Source of the DNA: Clytia hemisphaerica
Taxonomy: Eukaryota; Cnidaria; Hydrozoa; Leptothecata; Clytiidae
Length of the DNA: 64,000 bases
Direction of reading: 5' to 3'
Assembly: GCA_902728285.1 (NCBI GenBank)
Contig: CACVBU010001154.1
Location: 744,001 to 808,000, forward strand
Shown here: in pieces, positions 22,318 through 43,888 of the stretch
Layout of the letters: each line of letters opens with the position of its first letter
Numbering within the stretch: position 1 is the stretch's first letter
Made by a program: the position numbers and the translations under genes
The notes under the pieces: model-generated
What the model was told of the DNA's origin: nothing
Seen by the model: only the letters and a program-made list of their open reading frames with translations
Databases searched by the model: none

Positions 22318-22638
22318 TTACCCAAGAATTTTTAATGATCTCGTCGTCGATTCCAAAAATCGGTGAAGAAATTTGGAAAATATTTTGATGTCTTTTTGTC
22401 TTGGAATTTTAAGGTATTTTAGAATATCTTTGGGTTTGTCATTGATTATAGGCAATTCCTCTGTTGGTTTGTTTATCAATTCATATGTTTTCATATCTTG
22501 TGTTTTGTTAGGTTGATTCCCTCTAATGCCATCCCTCAATTTCACTAGCAGCTGAAAAAAATTATCTGCCCATAAAATTTTATCTCCAGTGCAGTGACCC
22601 CTATCCCATATTAGTACTGAGTACTGATTCAACCACAT
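22318..22638 (-). CDS. Unassigned 106-codon ORF upstream of the IRF gene
   Basis: An ATG-initiated frame on the same strand as the IRF gene, about 435 bp upstream of it. The peptide is amphipathic and charged (DRGHCTGDKILWADNFFQLL, KPTEELPIINDKPKDILKYL), with W, C and H residues and no low complexity, so it looks more like protein than the chance frames around it. I do not recognise a family. CTACTAAAATAG just before the ATG could be a splice acceptor, in which case this is the last exon of a gene starting further right. No poly(A) signal was singled out. Confidence 0.3.
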   Translation of the reverse strand: MWLNQYSVLIWDRGHCTGDKILWADNFFQLLVKLRDGIRGNQPNKTQDMKTYELINKPTEELPIINDKPKDILKYLKIPRQKDIKIFSKFLHRFLESTTRSLKILG

Positions 22639-23378
22639 CCTATTTTAGTAGAAACTCTCTCAACCAATCACCCCAGTTTTTTTCCCATTAACCAACTGCA
22701 ATGTTGTTTTGAGGATCCTCAAAAAAGTGTGGAAATAGTATTGATATCTGTGGAGATGGACTTTGGACTCTAGATAGTAATACTTTATTGGCCCTTTTTA
22801 CGCCTGCCCTAATTTAACACCGGCTCCTTTTACGCCAGCCCTTATTCCACCACAGCCCAATTTTGGGCTTACGCCAATAAGAAGGGTTGTAAAGGCTTGT
22901 AAAAATCTCTATTCAGACTTCAAAACAATAATACAGAGTACAATCTTCATAACTTAAACTGGAATGATGTCTCCCAGCTTGGTAAAATCCGTGTGTTTTC
23001 ATTTGTAAACGAAAATACTTACACATAGTTGTGACGTCAAAAAAGTCAAAACGGTAGAGAACATAGTAAATTCCTTGTCAATTAACAGTGCGTCACAAAC
23101 AGCCATATAAACAAAACTCAACATTCTCACAAAAGTTGTCTTTTTGATTTCCCAAACATTGGTCTAAAGCGTTCACTTCCACAATAATTTATGTAATTGC
23201 AATTTCGGTGTCAGTCCACAGTCTGCTTCAACATATACAACACGTGTTTTTATTTACGTGACCAAAGTGCCTACTAAAACAATCCGGGGATAAGTAAAGT
23301 GGCAAAGCAACACAGCAGATTATTCGTAAAGTATTAAAGAAATATCTTTTGGCATTGACAATCAAATATAATATATTA
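22639..23378. other. Intergenic with a short inverted-end element
   Basis: At 22791-22872, CTTTATTGGCCCTTTTTACG faces CTTACGCCAATAAG, with three internal TTTTACGCC(T/A)GCCC repeats; probably a small MITE. Nothing else was recognised. Confidence 0.35.
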
Positions 23379-24131
23379 GTCAACTCAGGTAATCGTTACG
23401 CACTCCTAATTCTTACGCACTTTTTGAATCGCCAATATTTCATGATATACTTGGTTTGTAACCTTGAAGTAAAATTATTATGAAAGCCAAAATATTTCCC
23501 TACCTTTTGTACCAATAATTTGTTTCTGTTTTGACTTCCTGCTCGCCAAAATTTGCTTCAAAGAAAATGCGCTGTGGCGATACCATTTTGATATTTTAGA
23601 AGGATGAAGTAACTTTTGAACTGAGGAGATCTGGGTACAAGATAGCGCACAAATGGTTGTTGCTAAGAAGTAGCCTATTCAAGTACATTTTATCCCACCA
23701 AATGTTTTTTCTTGAATGTTCCGTAATAAATAACAAGAGCCGCCGATCAATTAGGTGCGTAAAATTTACGAGGGTAGCCCAATCATTACGCACTTTTCAA
23801 GTTACCATTCAAGCTTAAAGTCGCCAATACAATGTTTCAAGTAATATCTTTTCAACACAGTTTAATAGCTAATTGGTTTTCTTAACAGTTTTCCAATCCA
23901 CGGAATCGATAGGGAAAAATGCGGAATAATTGCAGATTTGGCACCTAATCATTACGCAGTTGAAAAATGTTGTTTAATGAATTTTGGCTTATCGAATATA
24001 GCTTATATGAATGAAAAAGGTTGGAAAATGCTTATAGCTATCTAAAAAGAGCTCAACTAGCCTTTACTCGCAAGAATTAGCCGCAAAATCAACCTTTCTC
24101 TGAAAAGTGCATAACGATTACCTGAGTTGAC
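23379..24131. mobile_element. TIR element flanked by TA, GTCAACTCAGGTAATCG ends
   Basis: The left end GTCAACTCAGGTAATCGTTA and the right end TAACGATTACCTGAGTTGAC are perfect inverted repeats, flanked by TA on both sides. The motif A(T/C)TACGCACTTTT(C/G)AA recurs several times inside (for example near 23402, 23423, 23774 and 23960). The 753-bp body has no transposase. TA target use suggests a Tc1/mariner-like or related machinery. Confidence 0.8.
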
Positions 24132-26327
24132 TATATTATATTTCCTTAATTCAAAAATCAAAAATTCATTTTTCATTCGCGAAAAAAAAAAAAAATAATA
24201 ATAATATTACATACTAAGACGCCCCCGTCTTTTACTCTCGTTTAATTTCCGATCTCGGAACGTGCAAAACGCCCATCCGCCCAATATCAACCCAATCAGC
24301 TTAAATTCACTTTAATTGTCCTTTGACTTTCAAAAAAAAGTATTTAAAAATTATGAATTTATAATAATTACAAAAAACAAAAAGTTTGATACTTCATTAG
24401 TGAAATATTCAATAAATTCCTAGTTTCAATTTTCAGTTGGCGTTTTTCTAGGACTTCGTTTATCGCGCAATTTTTGCGTCACACAAACTTTCTCGGCCGC
24501 TCGTAATAATTATGCATTGCCAAATTTGGTTCTCCATTGTCAAGTCAGGATCAATGGTGACGTCACCTAAGCATAAAAAAGAAAGGATTTCGTCAGTTTT
24601 ATGCATATATATATTAATTTGCGAGGTATTCTATTCGCCGCGCGAGCGCACTTTTCGTAGACTAGTCGGAATACTTTCTTTTACTCGCAGGATTGATGGT
24701 AACTTTTCATCTTCATTATTTTTAAAATGAAGCACAACCGAAAAAAAACGAAACTTCAGAAAGTTGCGTATTTCCAGTGAGTAAACAATTCTGACAATTA
24801 ACAAAATTGATGATGATTATTTTTTTTTTGGTCAGACAAATGTCTCGTATTGGGGGTTCTAGTCTTGACCCCTAAGCCTACGCGAGATTGAAGCGTTTGG
24901 GTAAACGAAACAAAACTCCAAAAAAGCTGGTGTTTTGAAGCGCTTCCGTGCGATCGAGATATCGCTGTTTGTGACGCACTGATTAAGTAATATAAAAACG
25001 AATCAATCGTAACCGGCATAGCAGGTTTTGTTTTCCCAGAGGAGAACTAAAAACGACACATCACATTAAATGCGTGAGTGAATTTTTAATAAGCTAAATA
25101 TCTCACATTTCTTTACATAATGGATTAAATGATTTTCAGTTCATTTACTCCCAAGATAATTACTTCGCACTTTTAACGACTTTCAAATCAACAATCACTG
25201 TTTGTTACAATTCATTGCACATCGTGTCTTTTAGACGATTCCAATTTCAGATAACTTGAGCTCCACCGCAGATGATTGAAAAAGTCAATTCTTCAGGTGC
25301 TTCAACTTCACAAACTTCGCCAATCCTGGTGGTGATAAGATTTATATGAGAGTAATCGTCACGAAAAGCGCAAATAACTTATCAAAAAATGGAGATTCCC
25401 AAGATTGGTGAAAGCATCTTAAATCTTGGTTAAAGAAAATCTCTTTGATCTTTCTTTTTTTTCTTTTGTTGATTACTTGCGTCATTGATGACTTGCGAGG
25501 TATTTCTCATAATGAAAACACACAGATTTTACCAAGCTGTCTCCTTAACTCGGACGATCCTTTTGGTCCCGTCAGAACAACGCCAATTGTTTTCAGTCTC
25601 TATAGTTGTTTTGGAGAACGCAACGACCTATTGAATAATTAATTACTCCACAACAGTTACTTACTTACTTGTGTTACTTGTGTACAGGTGTTCAAGCAAA
25701 GTGCTCCTAGGTAAGATTCTTGATGAGCCTCTGTTTGATCAATCTGTTGAGGGAAAAAGAATCTCAGCAGATATTTTTCATGTCAAGTATTGAGTTTGAA
25801 TTAGCTCTCCTGCACCCAGTATATCCATGAATTTAGGGTTCATCCGGGATTGACTTTAACTTAAGTGATTGTGAAGGGCATTTAAGGAGAATAATTAACT
25901 TTAATTTAATTAACTTTAAATAAGTTACCACCTAGACCCAAGATGATTTATTAAATTTTTATTGGCTGAGGGAAAGTAATGTATGTGGAGTAATAGACCA
26001 ATTTGTCGTGGTGAAATCCCCTTAAAAAGTATGCATAACATATGCAAAAAGAAAGTATTAATATAAAACTTACATGCATTGCATAATTGGCATTATATTA
26101 ATTAAAGTGTAATCTTGTAGAAGAAAGATTAAATAAATTAGCTTCTTTTGAAAACTAGAAATAATCAAATTGGCTCATCTCTTAGAACAAGCACTTCAAA
26201 AAACCATAACATAAGATAAACTCAAGCTGAAAAATCACCCGCCAAGGTACAAAAATAATCCTTATTCGACTGACGATAAATTATTCTCCTGGGAATAGAA
26301 CCGCCAAACGATCAAATCAAAACATTG
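24132..26327. other. Intergenic, no gene confidently seen
   Basis: Contains the 12-bp palindrome GGTGACGTCACC (full CRE) at 24556-24567 with TATATATATT about 50 bp on, and a 60-bp fragment at 25665-25722 (TTACTTACTTGTGTTACTTG, then GTGTTCAAGC) that recurs at about 43985-44043. The 65-codon frame at 25445 starts with a hydrophobic run but has no other support. Confidence 0.35.
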
Positions 26328-26572
26328 ATCTATCTATCTATCTATTGTGGTTGAGTTACAGGAGGCTCTGGGAGCCCATTCTCGTAACTATAGATGCTTT
26401 GAGTAAGCATCCCGTCAGCACCTTGAACTGACTACCCAATTCCCCTCAAATGGCATGGGTTGACCCAGGCGAAGGTTTGTTCTCTTGCCAAGTGAACCGT
26501 TGTGAATGGGATTCGAACCTTGGTCGCCTGTACAGGAATCAGTCAGGGCTTCCTTTCACTTTATCAATATCA
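26328..26572 (-). mobile_element. tRNA-derived SINE, reverse orientation
   Basis: Read on the minus strand: a degenerate tRNA-like head, a perfect B box GGTTCGAATCC (plus 26511-26521), then a body with TTCACTTGGCAAG, CGCCTGGGTCAACCCATGCC and GGGTAGTCAGTTCAAGGTGC, and a (TAGA)n tail at 26328-26346. Head and body match the plus-strand copy at 63163-63419. It is transcribed by RNA polymerase III in principle, and depends on a LINE for mobility. Confidence 0.8.
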
Positions 26573-28269
26573 CGCGAACGGCAGTGTGCGCTAAATTATT
26601 TTGGTTTCACTTTCGATTTTAAGCAAAGGTCTTAGCAACAGGGCGCGAGTACAACATAGCAACAGGGCTTGGTAGAAAAATCAAAACATAGAATTCAAAA
26701 AAAATACCGATCATCGTATAGAGCACTAAAAAAATACCCCCTTTCTATGTTTAGTTTGTTCTACCTTGGATTATAACTGAAAATATCTTCAAAAAACCTT
26801 TGTCCGCTATCAGCCCGCGCGGTAATCTTTGCCCGCTTCAATTCTTAGATAATGAATAAGAGAGGTGCGCTTAGCTAAGCCGTGCTCGCGGGCGATAAAT
26901 TTATGTTTACTTATCTTGTATATTTTAGTAGTGGTATTTATCCAATGAAAAGGATGTTGACAAAATATGCACGGCGCTGGCAAAATATGTACGGCATTGA
27001 TTATGACATCATTAAATATGTCAATGTCGATTCAACGCCCGTTAAAAAAAATAATTTGTAAATAGTTCTTTTTATTGTGAAATTTAGAAATACGAACAAA
27101 AAAAGAATCAAATTTAATATTTGTTCCCTATCTAGATTATATTAGCTTTAGAATACGGTAAATTTTCACGAAAAATATTTGCGATGGCAGTACGCGCAAT
27201 CGCGCCCACGGGAAAGTTCCAATTTTTAATTATCGAGGAAATTGGGGAAACCGGTTCACCACGTGGATAAAAAACGTACAGAATGAAACCTGACAGAAGG
27301 TTTTCAACCAGATTTATTCAGATAAAGCTATAAGAGGTTCATTACTTATGGATTTCTTTCTAGAACTAGAACTACCACAATGCCTCTTTGAACCGCTGAA
27401 TGTGTGCGTCATAATTACTGCTTTCATTTTGCGTGTTTTGAAAGTTTGGTGTGTATTCCGTCTTGGTGGAATTTTTTAATGGCATGAAAGCAAAATATGC
27501 AATGTCTTTAAGAACAAATTTCTAAAAGGCTTTTATTGTTCTAATGATTATAATATTTCTTTATAAGATGCTTTGTTGTCTTTTTAATCTTTACGTGTAA
27601 ACTTGCATATGTTTTGCATACTTTCCAACTAAATCCAACCACGGCTTTTTCATACCTCTATTTTTGCATACAATTCAAGATGGTGGATGAAAAGATGAAA
27701 AGGTCTATCAGAGGAATGTAAAGAGATGGAAAAACAGCTTTTCTGATTACTCAAAGTTCAACGATCACCTCTATTGAAAATCCTATTGTAAAAACGTTGA
27801 TTAGGTCATTAAATGAAAGTCCAGAAAAGACGGCTCGCCATACAAATCGGACGGCTTCTACATGATTTGACGATAAAAATGAAAATTTGTTTTTCCTTTT
27901 TTGCCGATTACTAGTTCAATTTTTAAGAATAAGCAGCAATATTTTTACCAATGTATAGCAAAAGAAAATCTTAACGCAATGATAATGAATTGGTTCTTGT
28001 AAAACTGTTAGAAGTCGAGTAAAATCAAGATGAAGTTATAATTTTCTCGAGCTCTAGCTTTCCATATTATGGTGCGGTCATGATGCGGTTATATCAGTAG
28101 AATCGCTAGGAAATTCTGAGCAAGAAGATATAGGTACCTTTTCGTATAGGAGAGGTGTACCCAAAAAGTTTGTAGCCCTAAAAGTTTGCGCATAACCAGG
28201 CTTGAAACAAAAGAATTTTGTCACATCACGCTAATTATGCAGATTTTTTATAGCGACAACAAAAGAAAC
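26573..28269. other. Intergenic, no gene seen
   Basis: A doublet AACAGGGC(G/T) at 26638-26670 and a CCCGC-rich patch near 26810-26840 are the only local features noted. At 27711-27745 and 27818-27840 are plus-strand fragments of the coding-like sequence described at 28270-28374. Confidence 0.35.
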
Positions 28270-28374
28270 CTATTTACTCGACATAAACTCCCTTAAGGGC
28301 AAGAGACCTGGTATATGACGAGCCGTTTTTCCATTGTTTTCAAGAAGCTGTTTTTCCATCTCTTTACATTCCTC
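28270..28374 (-). pseudogene. Coding-like 35-codon fragment, present twice in inverted orientation
   Basis: The minus strand encodes EECKEMEKQLLENNGKTAR followed by a Pro/Leu-rich end and a TAG stop at 28270-28272. A plus-strand copy at 27711 encodes EECKEMEKQLF and then a stop, and the KTARH part resumes near 27823 after an unrelated stretch. Two copies sharing codon-like sequence suggest a shredded gene or an element's ORF end. The family was not recognised. An AG (ATTAATAG) precedes it and could be an acceptor. Confidence 0.3.
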
Positions 28375-28519
28375 TGGGTCTATTAATTATTCAATAGGCT
28401 GTCACGTTCTCCAAAACATCTATAATTCGAATGTCTTCTTTTAAAACTCAAACGATTTTTGATTCCCTTTGAGAGTTCGAGTTATGTTAAGTTATAGACT
28501 CTGCTGTATTAACCCAGAA

Positions 28520-28905
28520 GTTACTAATCGATAAAATTTTTGATTTTTCGTTTCGATTGATTAAATATCGATTAAAAACGATAATCGATAAATAATTGGC
28601 GCCTAGAAAATTGCGAGTATCGATTATATCAATTAGATAATTAAACCGAGTTTCATCGATATTATCGATTAAAAATCGATAGGTTTGAGGTATCAATTAT
28701 ATCGATATCAATCGAATATTATCAATTATTACACTGTAATCGATATTATCGATTAAAAATCTATTGTGATTATTTAATTGAGTGCTAAAAAATTGTGAGT
28801 ATCGATTAGCTATCGATTATCGTTTTTAATCGATACTTAATCAATCGATTAATTATCGATTAGCTATCAATTTTAAGCGATAATCAATTTTATCGATTAG
28901 TAATG
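28520..28905. repeat. ATCGAT-rich degenerate array
   Basis: Dozens of overlapping ATCGAT, ATCGATTA and TAATCGATA words, many in palindromic arrangement, with two longer shared blocks (TTGTGAGTATCGATTA and TTGCGAGTATCGATTA). It can fold into many alternative hairpins. Non-coding. Confidence 0.75.
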
Positions 28906-31900
28906 TCTGGATTAACTAAAATTTACATTAAAATGTCATCTTTTGGTAAGAAACTGTTGAAAATTCCATTGAAAATCACTGATTTTCGTGAAGTTTTGGA
29001 TATAGAGTAAAAAAATGGATAGTTTTTATCTTTTAATAATGCCTAAAATCCTTTAAATTGAGAAAAAATGGTCAAAAATTAACGCCACTTTTAGGTAAAA
29101 ATTGCAAAATTTTGGTCCTTTTTACCATCAACTGCTCTAACTTGGGACTATCTGACAAAACATGGGGCGGCAATTCGGCCACCATTTCACCGAACCTCCA
29201 AAGTCATTTGATTTTGGTGAATGAATGGCGTATTAAAAAATACACAATTTCTCTTTCACACCGCATAGGCTTTTAAATCGAAATTTGAAAAAGATCCGTA
29301 GTGGAACACATGCGAATGTCTGGAACAGGTGCTTGAGGTTTTACTGGCTTCTTTAATCTTTGACACAAGGAAGACGCTAGAAATAATACACAAAAAAACA
29401 CAAGTTAATAAAATTTACAACAACATATGTAAGCCTAGAACAATAGGAAATTACATCAAACATGAGATCTTATCTATAAGGAAAATATATGTACAAGAAA
29501 TTTACTTACTAAAACACTTTGGCACAACACTGACACACATTATGTCACTACAACACATATACACAACCTAAGCTACTACAAATACTGTTTCACATATCAA
29601 TACAATTTTGATCCCTGTAAACATTGCGTAATACCCTAAGGACATAAAACAATACAAAAGTCATTTCAGAATAAATACAAAATACAAATATAAATGAATA
29701 AGACACTCAGACACAAAGATGAAGAGCAACACACAAAATAGACACTGGGCAAGGGAGAGAGACTTAAAACGATAATAAACTAATTTGCAAACACAAAGAA
29801 ATACGTAATAGTTATCAGACAGTTACGAGTACAATATGAGAAATATTTTACGAGTTCCGAGATTTTAAAATCCGGAACGAGTGAAATATTTCCATATTGT
29901 ACGAGCAAATGTCTGATAACTGGTTTATCGGTGACCCAAAAAATGCACTTTTTGTGTTGGAGGACACTTTTGTAGCAAAGTGACGTTAGATTGCTTCTAC
30001 CGCTACAATGCAACAACATCTTTTCGTCAATTTATATTTTTACATGTAAAATACAAGATATATTGTACTCTTTTTAACCAATCAGATTGCAGATATTTTT
30101 TGGATCGCCGATAAATTCACATATCAACTGCGAAACCTGCAGTAACAGTCTGGTGCTAACAGTGTTAGTCAAACTAGTGACCCCTGAATTATGGGTTTCA
30201 AAGATTAATGTTGCAACAGCGCTATTTCCTTTGCTTGACTCGCACAGTCTAAGCTTAAACTCCTATATCAGGATTAGGAACTAGGCTAGTCTTACCCCTT
30301 TTATCTTTCCCTTAACAACAATACAATGCTGACAAGTTGACACAACACATTGACAAGTTTATGAGAGAAGTTTATATTGAAATCTGCTGATTGCTTCCCG
30401 GCGCTCCTTTGCAGCTGTTTATCAAATTTCCACCAATAAAATTGCCGCATTTCACACAGCCCTTTTGCAATTTAGGCACTTTGATCGGATCAATATTTCT
30501 GTTACAATATTTTTCATCACTCTAGGATGGGGGTTCATTATTCTTTTCTTAATCATGTTTTGCTGCTAAGAAAACAATGATATTAATAGGTTTCTTTAAT
30601 CTCATTGGTGTTTAAAGTTGCACTTTATAAGAACTTGTGTGATCTGTAATCCGTAGTCTGCTAATTAAGGATAAAGGAAATACATTTTCTCTAAACCACT
30701 GTAAATGGACTCCCTAAACACATTCGAAGATTAGTTTTCTTGGATTTTCAGAACAAAGGAACAGGGCTTTGGTATAAGTCATTTAGAATGGCTTTGTTTG
30801 CAATGATTCCAAGCGTTTCATAAAAAAGATTTTCAAATAGATTTCATGGATGATAGCAAAATGTCTGGAAATGACTTGAAAAGTACCCTCTACAATGTGC
30901 ATCGTTTTTCATATTGGAATGTAAGACAAATACTTTTTTATTTATTGGTTTATGGATCTGCCGACGTTATTTTTGCCAAAATAGAAAAAAAATGAAATAC
31001 AGATTTCAAAAACTTTTATTTACTTTTTCTCCTCCGACCTTCAAAAAAGAAGAGAGAAATAAAAAACCTTTTACTTAAACAGGAAAAAAAGAAGAGAAAG
31101 AGAGAGGGGGTTAAATGATCCTACTCAAGTGAAAACCCTAAGTGGGCACCTAAAGTGAGAACCCTAAGTGGGCACCTAAAGTGAGAACATCAGTCTTACA
31201 TCACATATATACACATATCAGTCTTTATGTGTATATTTATGTTTCAGTTTATTTTTAGTGTTTTTTTACCCATGGACACTTTATTCTTTTGTCTTTAAAT
31301 TTGAAAAATCGATACTAATCGATATGAAATTTCATAATATTTTATTTTATTATTTCCTCTGATTTCAGATTTTAAAAAAGAAAAGAAAAAATTTTTTTTT
31401 TATCCTCCTGTCCAATACTTTTCCTCAAAATGTCTGTAAACCAAAAAATAAAAAAGTAATTGCCTAAGTACACAATAATATTTTTATTTATCTGTGTTAT
31501 ATGATAAGTTAGGATCACTCTCATGAAAATCCCATGTGAAATCACCTCTTGACAGAGGAAAGCTATCCTAAATAAAAACAGCTTTTTTTCTTGCTTCTCT
31601 TTTTTCACTCGCTGTCTACCATCTTGAATTTTGTTCGTTCTGTTGAATGAGGAAATCGTGCCTCGCGTATTTCCATTTTTTGCTTGTTGCAAACACCCAT
31701 GTCTATTCTAACACCCTTCTTAGAGATCAAACAAAAGGAAGGTCAGAATCACTGAGTGAAAGATGTATTTTCTATTCTTGCTTCATATACATGAACAAAA
31801 CTTTGAAATCAAAGGTTTGAATAGATCTATGATATTTAGAAGTAGTCCTAAAACTGATCCTTATTGGTCCGCAGACATTGTTTGAATAAGTCCTGTCTTT

Positions 31901-32310
31901 ATCTTGTGGGTTTCTTAACCCTTTAAGTGCCAATGTTGAGTATATTGTACATGGGCTATATAGAAGAGCGAAGCCAGCAGTCCACCTTTAAAGTTTTAAC
32001 TATGCCATTTTCTTAAAAAAACTTTAATGTTATTTAATGTTAAATGTTATTTTCATATGTTTGAGCAAAATATAAAAAGAATACTAGCAAAATCTTAGGA
32101 TATCGTTTTCTCAATGCCTGATCTTATAGAAATTGGCTCTTAATTTTAAAATGTTCAAAAATATTCTTTAGCAAAATTGCAGACCTTAAAGGTAAAAAGT
32201 TCTACCAGGATCATTTAAAGGTTGTGTAAAAGAAAACACCAGCAGAATTTTTGGTATACATTGTATTTTTTATTTATTTTAGTCATACAAAAAGATTGAA
32301 AAATAATTCT
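28906..32310. other. Intergenic between the IRF region and membralin
   Basis: Contains the hairpin at 29811-29920 and a 26-bp tandem doublet at about 31116-31181 (unit CTAAGTGGGCACCTAAAGTG). No gene recognised. A 5'-UTR exon of membralin may lie near the right end: a TTTATTTATTTTAG acceptor-like site ends at 32281. Confidence 0.4.
29811..29920. repeat. Foldback MITE-like hairpin, family 1 relative
   Basis: The left end GTTATCAGACAGTTACGAGT, through GAAATATTTTACGAGTTCC, mirrors the right half ending GTCTGATAAC. It shares the TTCCGAGATTTT core with 1235-1391. Confidence 0.75.
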
Positions 32311-42169
<9,859 letters not shown>

Positions 42170-43091
42170 TCTTTTTTCAGATATTTAAAAAAATCTTTTA
42201 CGGTATTTTCATTTATTGAAAATAGCTCATCTTATTTCATCTTTATTTAGTTAGTTGTCTCCGTTTTGGTTGCCTGAAGAATTAACTTTTTGACTTTTGT
42301 TATTAAACTTAATTCCATTACGGTGGAAATTCCGGAATCTAACAAAAGTTGAAAAACTTGTACAAGCCTGTGTATATTATTTGAGACTTTTTGAAATTTT
42401 GATTTTTCAATGTAAAGCTGATTTCATAGGAACTTACAACCTCGTTCCCTGTGTATTATCAGCTTTTTGATCCATAAGTAACGTAAATAAAGCCTGGTAT
42501 ACACGGGGACGAGGTTGAGGAACTTATGAAGAGAAATTTCAACCACCACAGCTAAATGGACAGTGGGAGGATTTTTCAGTCCTTCAGAGCCAAGTGAAGT
42601 CTCAAAATATTAAACACAATGTTGTATAATCTTGGAGAGATCCCAACAATGTGTCCGATAAAAAAGAATTAATAAAAATATTCGAAATTCATACCTGACT
42701 CTACGATACGTTATTGAAAAACTGAGAATAAGTTTTTATAATATGCTTTGATTGATTCAAATCCGTTGATTCAAATCCGGTTATAATGAAATGATTCTTT
42801 AGAAACAGTCTAAGAATTCTGCATTATAATACGCATGCGTAATCTCTCGTTCTTTGAACCAGATTTAGTTAATCTTTGTGTTAGACAAAGAGGAATCAAA
42901 ACATTGGGGTGGACCCCGGTGTTGGACAAACTGTCCGTCGGTCGGGGCTGTGAATGGTGGAATTTGTCGTTTTTTTGTCTATTTTTAGCAAATGCAGGAT
43001 TCTTTAGATTAACCTCCCCCCTCCCTCACAAATCAAGAACCGATTTTTCTTGGAAACCCTGCAGGTTAAAAAACTAAAGAATTTGCTGTGG
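42170..43091. other. Membralin 3' flank
   Basis: A candidate poly(A) signal AATAAA is at 42486-42491, another AATAAA at 42672-42677. The first lies in the loop of a hairpin at 42437-42517 (CAACCTCGTTCCCTGTGTAT facing ATACACGGGGACGAGGTTG). No further gene seen. Confidence 0.5.
42486..42491 (+). terminator. Candidate membralin poly(A) signal
   Basis: AATAAA about 317 nt past the TGA stop, in the sequence GTAAATAAAGCC. Confidence 0.4.
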
Positions 43092-43386
43092 TACCTTAAG
43101 GGAACTTTTTTTGGCGGGAACTAATTTTGGCGAATTCTGCTTGCCAAAATTAGCTCCCACCAAAATTAAATATTTTGCTCACTCGCCAAAATGTAGTTCT
43201 CGCCAAAATTGAATTTTTTGGTATTTCGCCTAAATAACTTCTTGTCTTGAGTTCACAAAAAAAGCTTCAAATAAGGCAAAATAGAACAGATTTATGCTGT
43301 CACTCGCCAAAATTAGTTCCCACCAAAATTAAAAAAATCATCAATCGCAAAAATAGTTTCCGTGCCTAAACAAGTTCCCTTAAGGT
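43092..43386. mobile_element. MITE with TACCTTAAGGGAAC ends, copy 1
   Basis: The ends TACCTTAAGGGAACTTTTTT and AACAAGTTCCCTTAAGGTA are inverted repeats. The body repeats GCCAAAATTAG(C/T)TCCCACCAAAATT several times on both strands. A sister element with different body words is at 61993-62245. Confidence 0.8.
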
Positions 43387-43466
43387 ATGCTTTTGTGTAT
43401 TGTAATAAGAATTGTATATAGAAAAATTATTTCACGGTTTCAATTTATTTTTTACGAAATCGTTTT

Positions 43467-43622
43467 ATCAGTCCATGTTCGCACGTGACTGTTCCGTGGC
43501 TCTCCGAAAGGAAATGAAGCCATTCTTTTGGTTAGAAGTGACGTAAAATTTGAATGTAACCAATAGAATGGCTTCATTTCGTTTTGGAGTAAAACGAAAT
43601 CATAACGTCTGAACATGGTCTC
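43467..43622. repeat. Hairpin element with ATGTTCGCACG-like ends
   Basis: Outer GTCCATGTTCGCACG faces CGTCTGAACATGGTC. Inner GGAAATGAAGCCATTCTTTT faces AATAGAATGGCTTCATTTC. Probably a MITE; ends approximate. Confidence 0.55.
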
Positions 43623-43888
43623 AGTCTGTATATCGAAGAGAAAAATTCATTTTCTTAATTCTTGTTCTCGTTTTTAAATTATTTTGCATCCTCCCTTTTG
43701 ACTGAGAGGTCTTTTCTTCTCCTTCAAGGACTTGTAACAAATTTCATCAAATTGAAACAATTACAATTCAAAGGTTCAAATTTTTTTTGCAACTTTCTGT
43801 CTAGACAGATTCTTAGACCAAATCGACTCAGACATGGCTAACTTTTCTCTGCACCGGGTTTATCAAGCTCGGTTTTAGATGATAGCAT

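Noticed and set aside
25445..25642. 65-residue frame with a hydrophobic start resembling a signal peptide
   Set aside because: The hydrophobic run comes from a T-rich tract; the remainder shows no domain and no downstream exon was found.
28487..28905. CRISPR-like array
   Set aside because: No constant-length repeat with unique spacers; the words overlap and the genome is eukaryotic.
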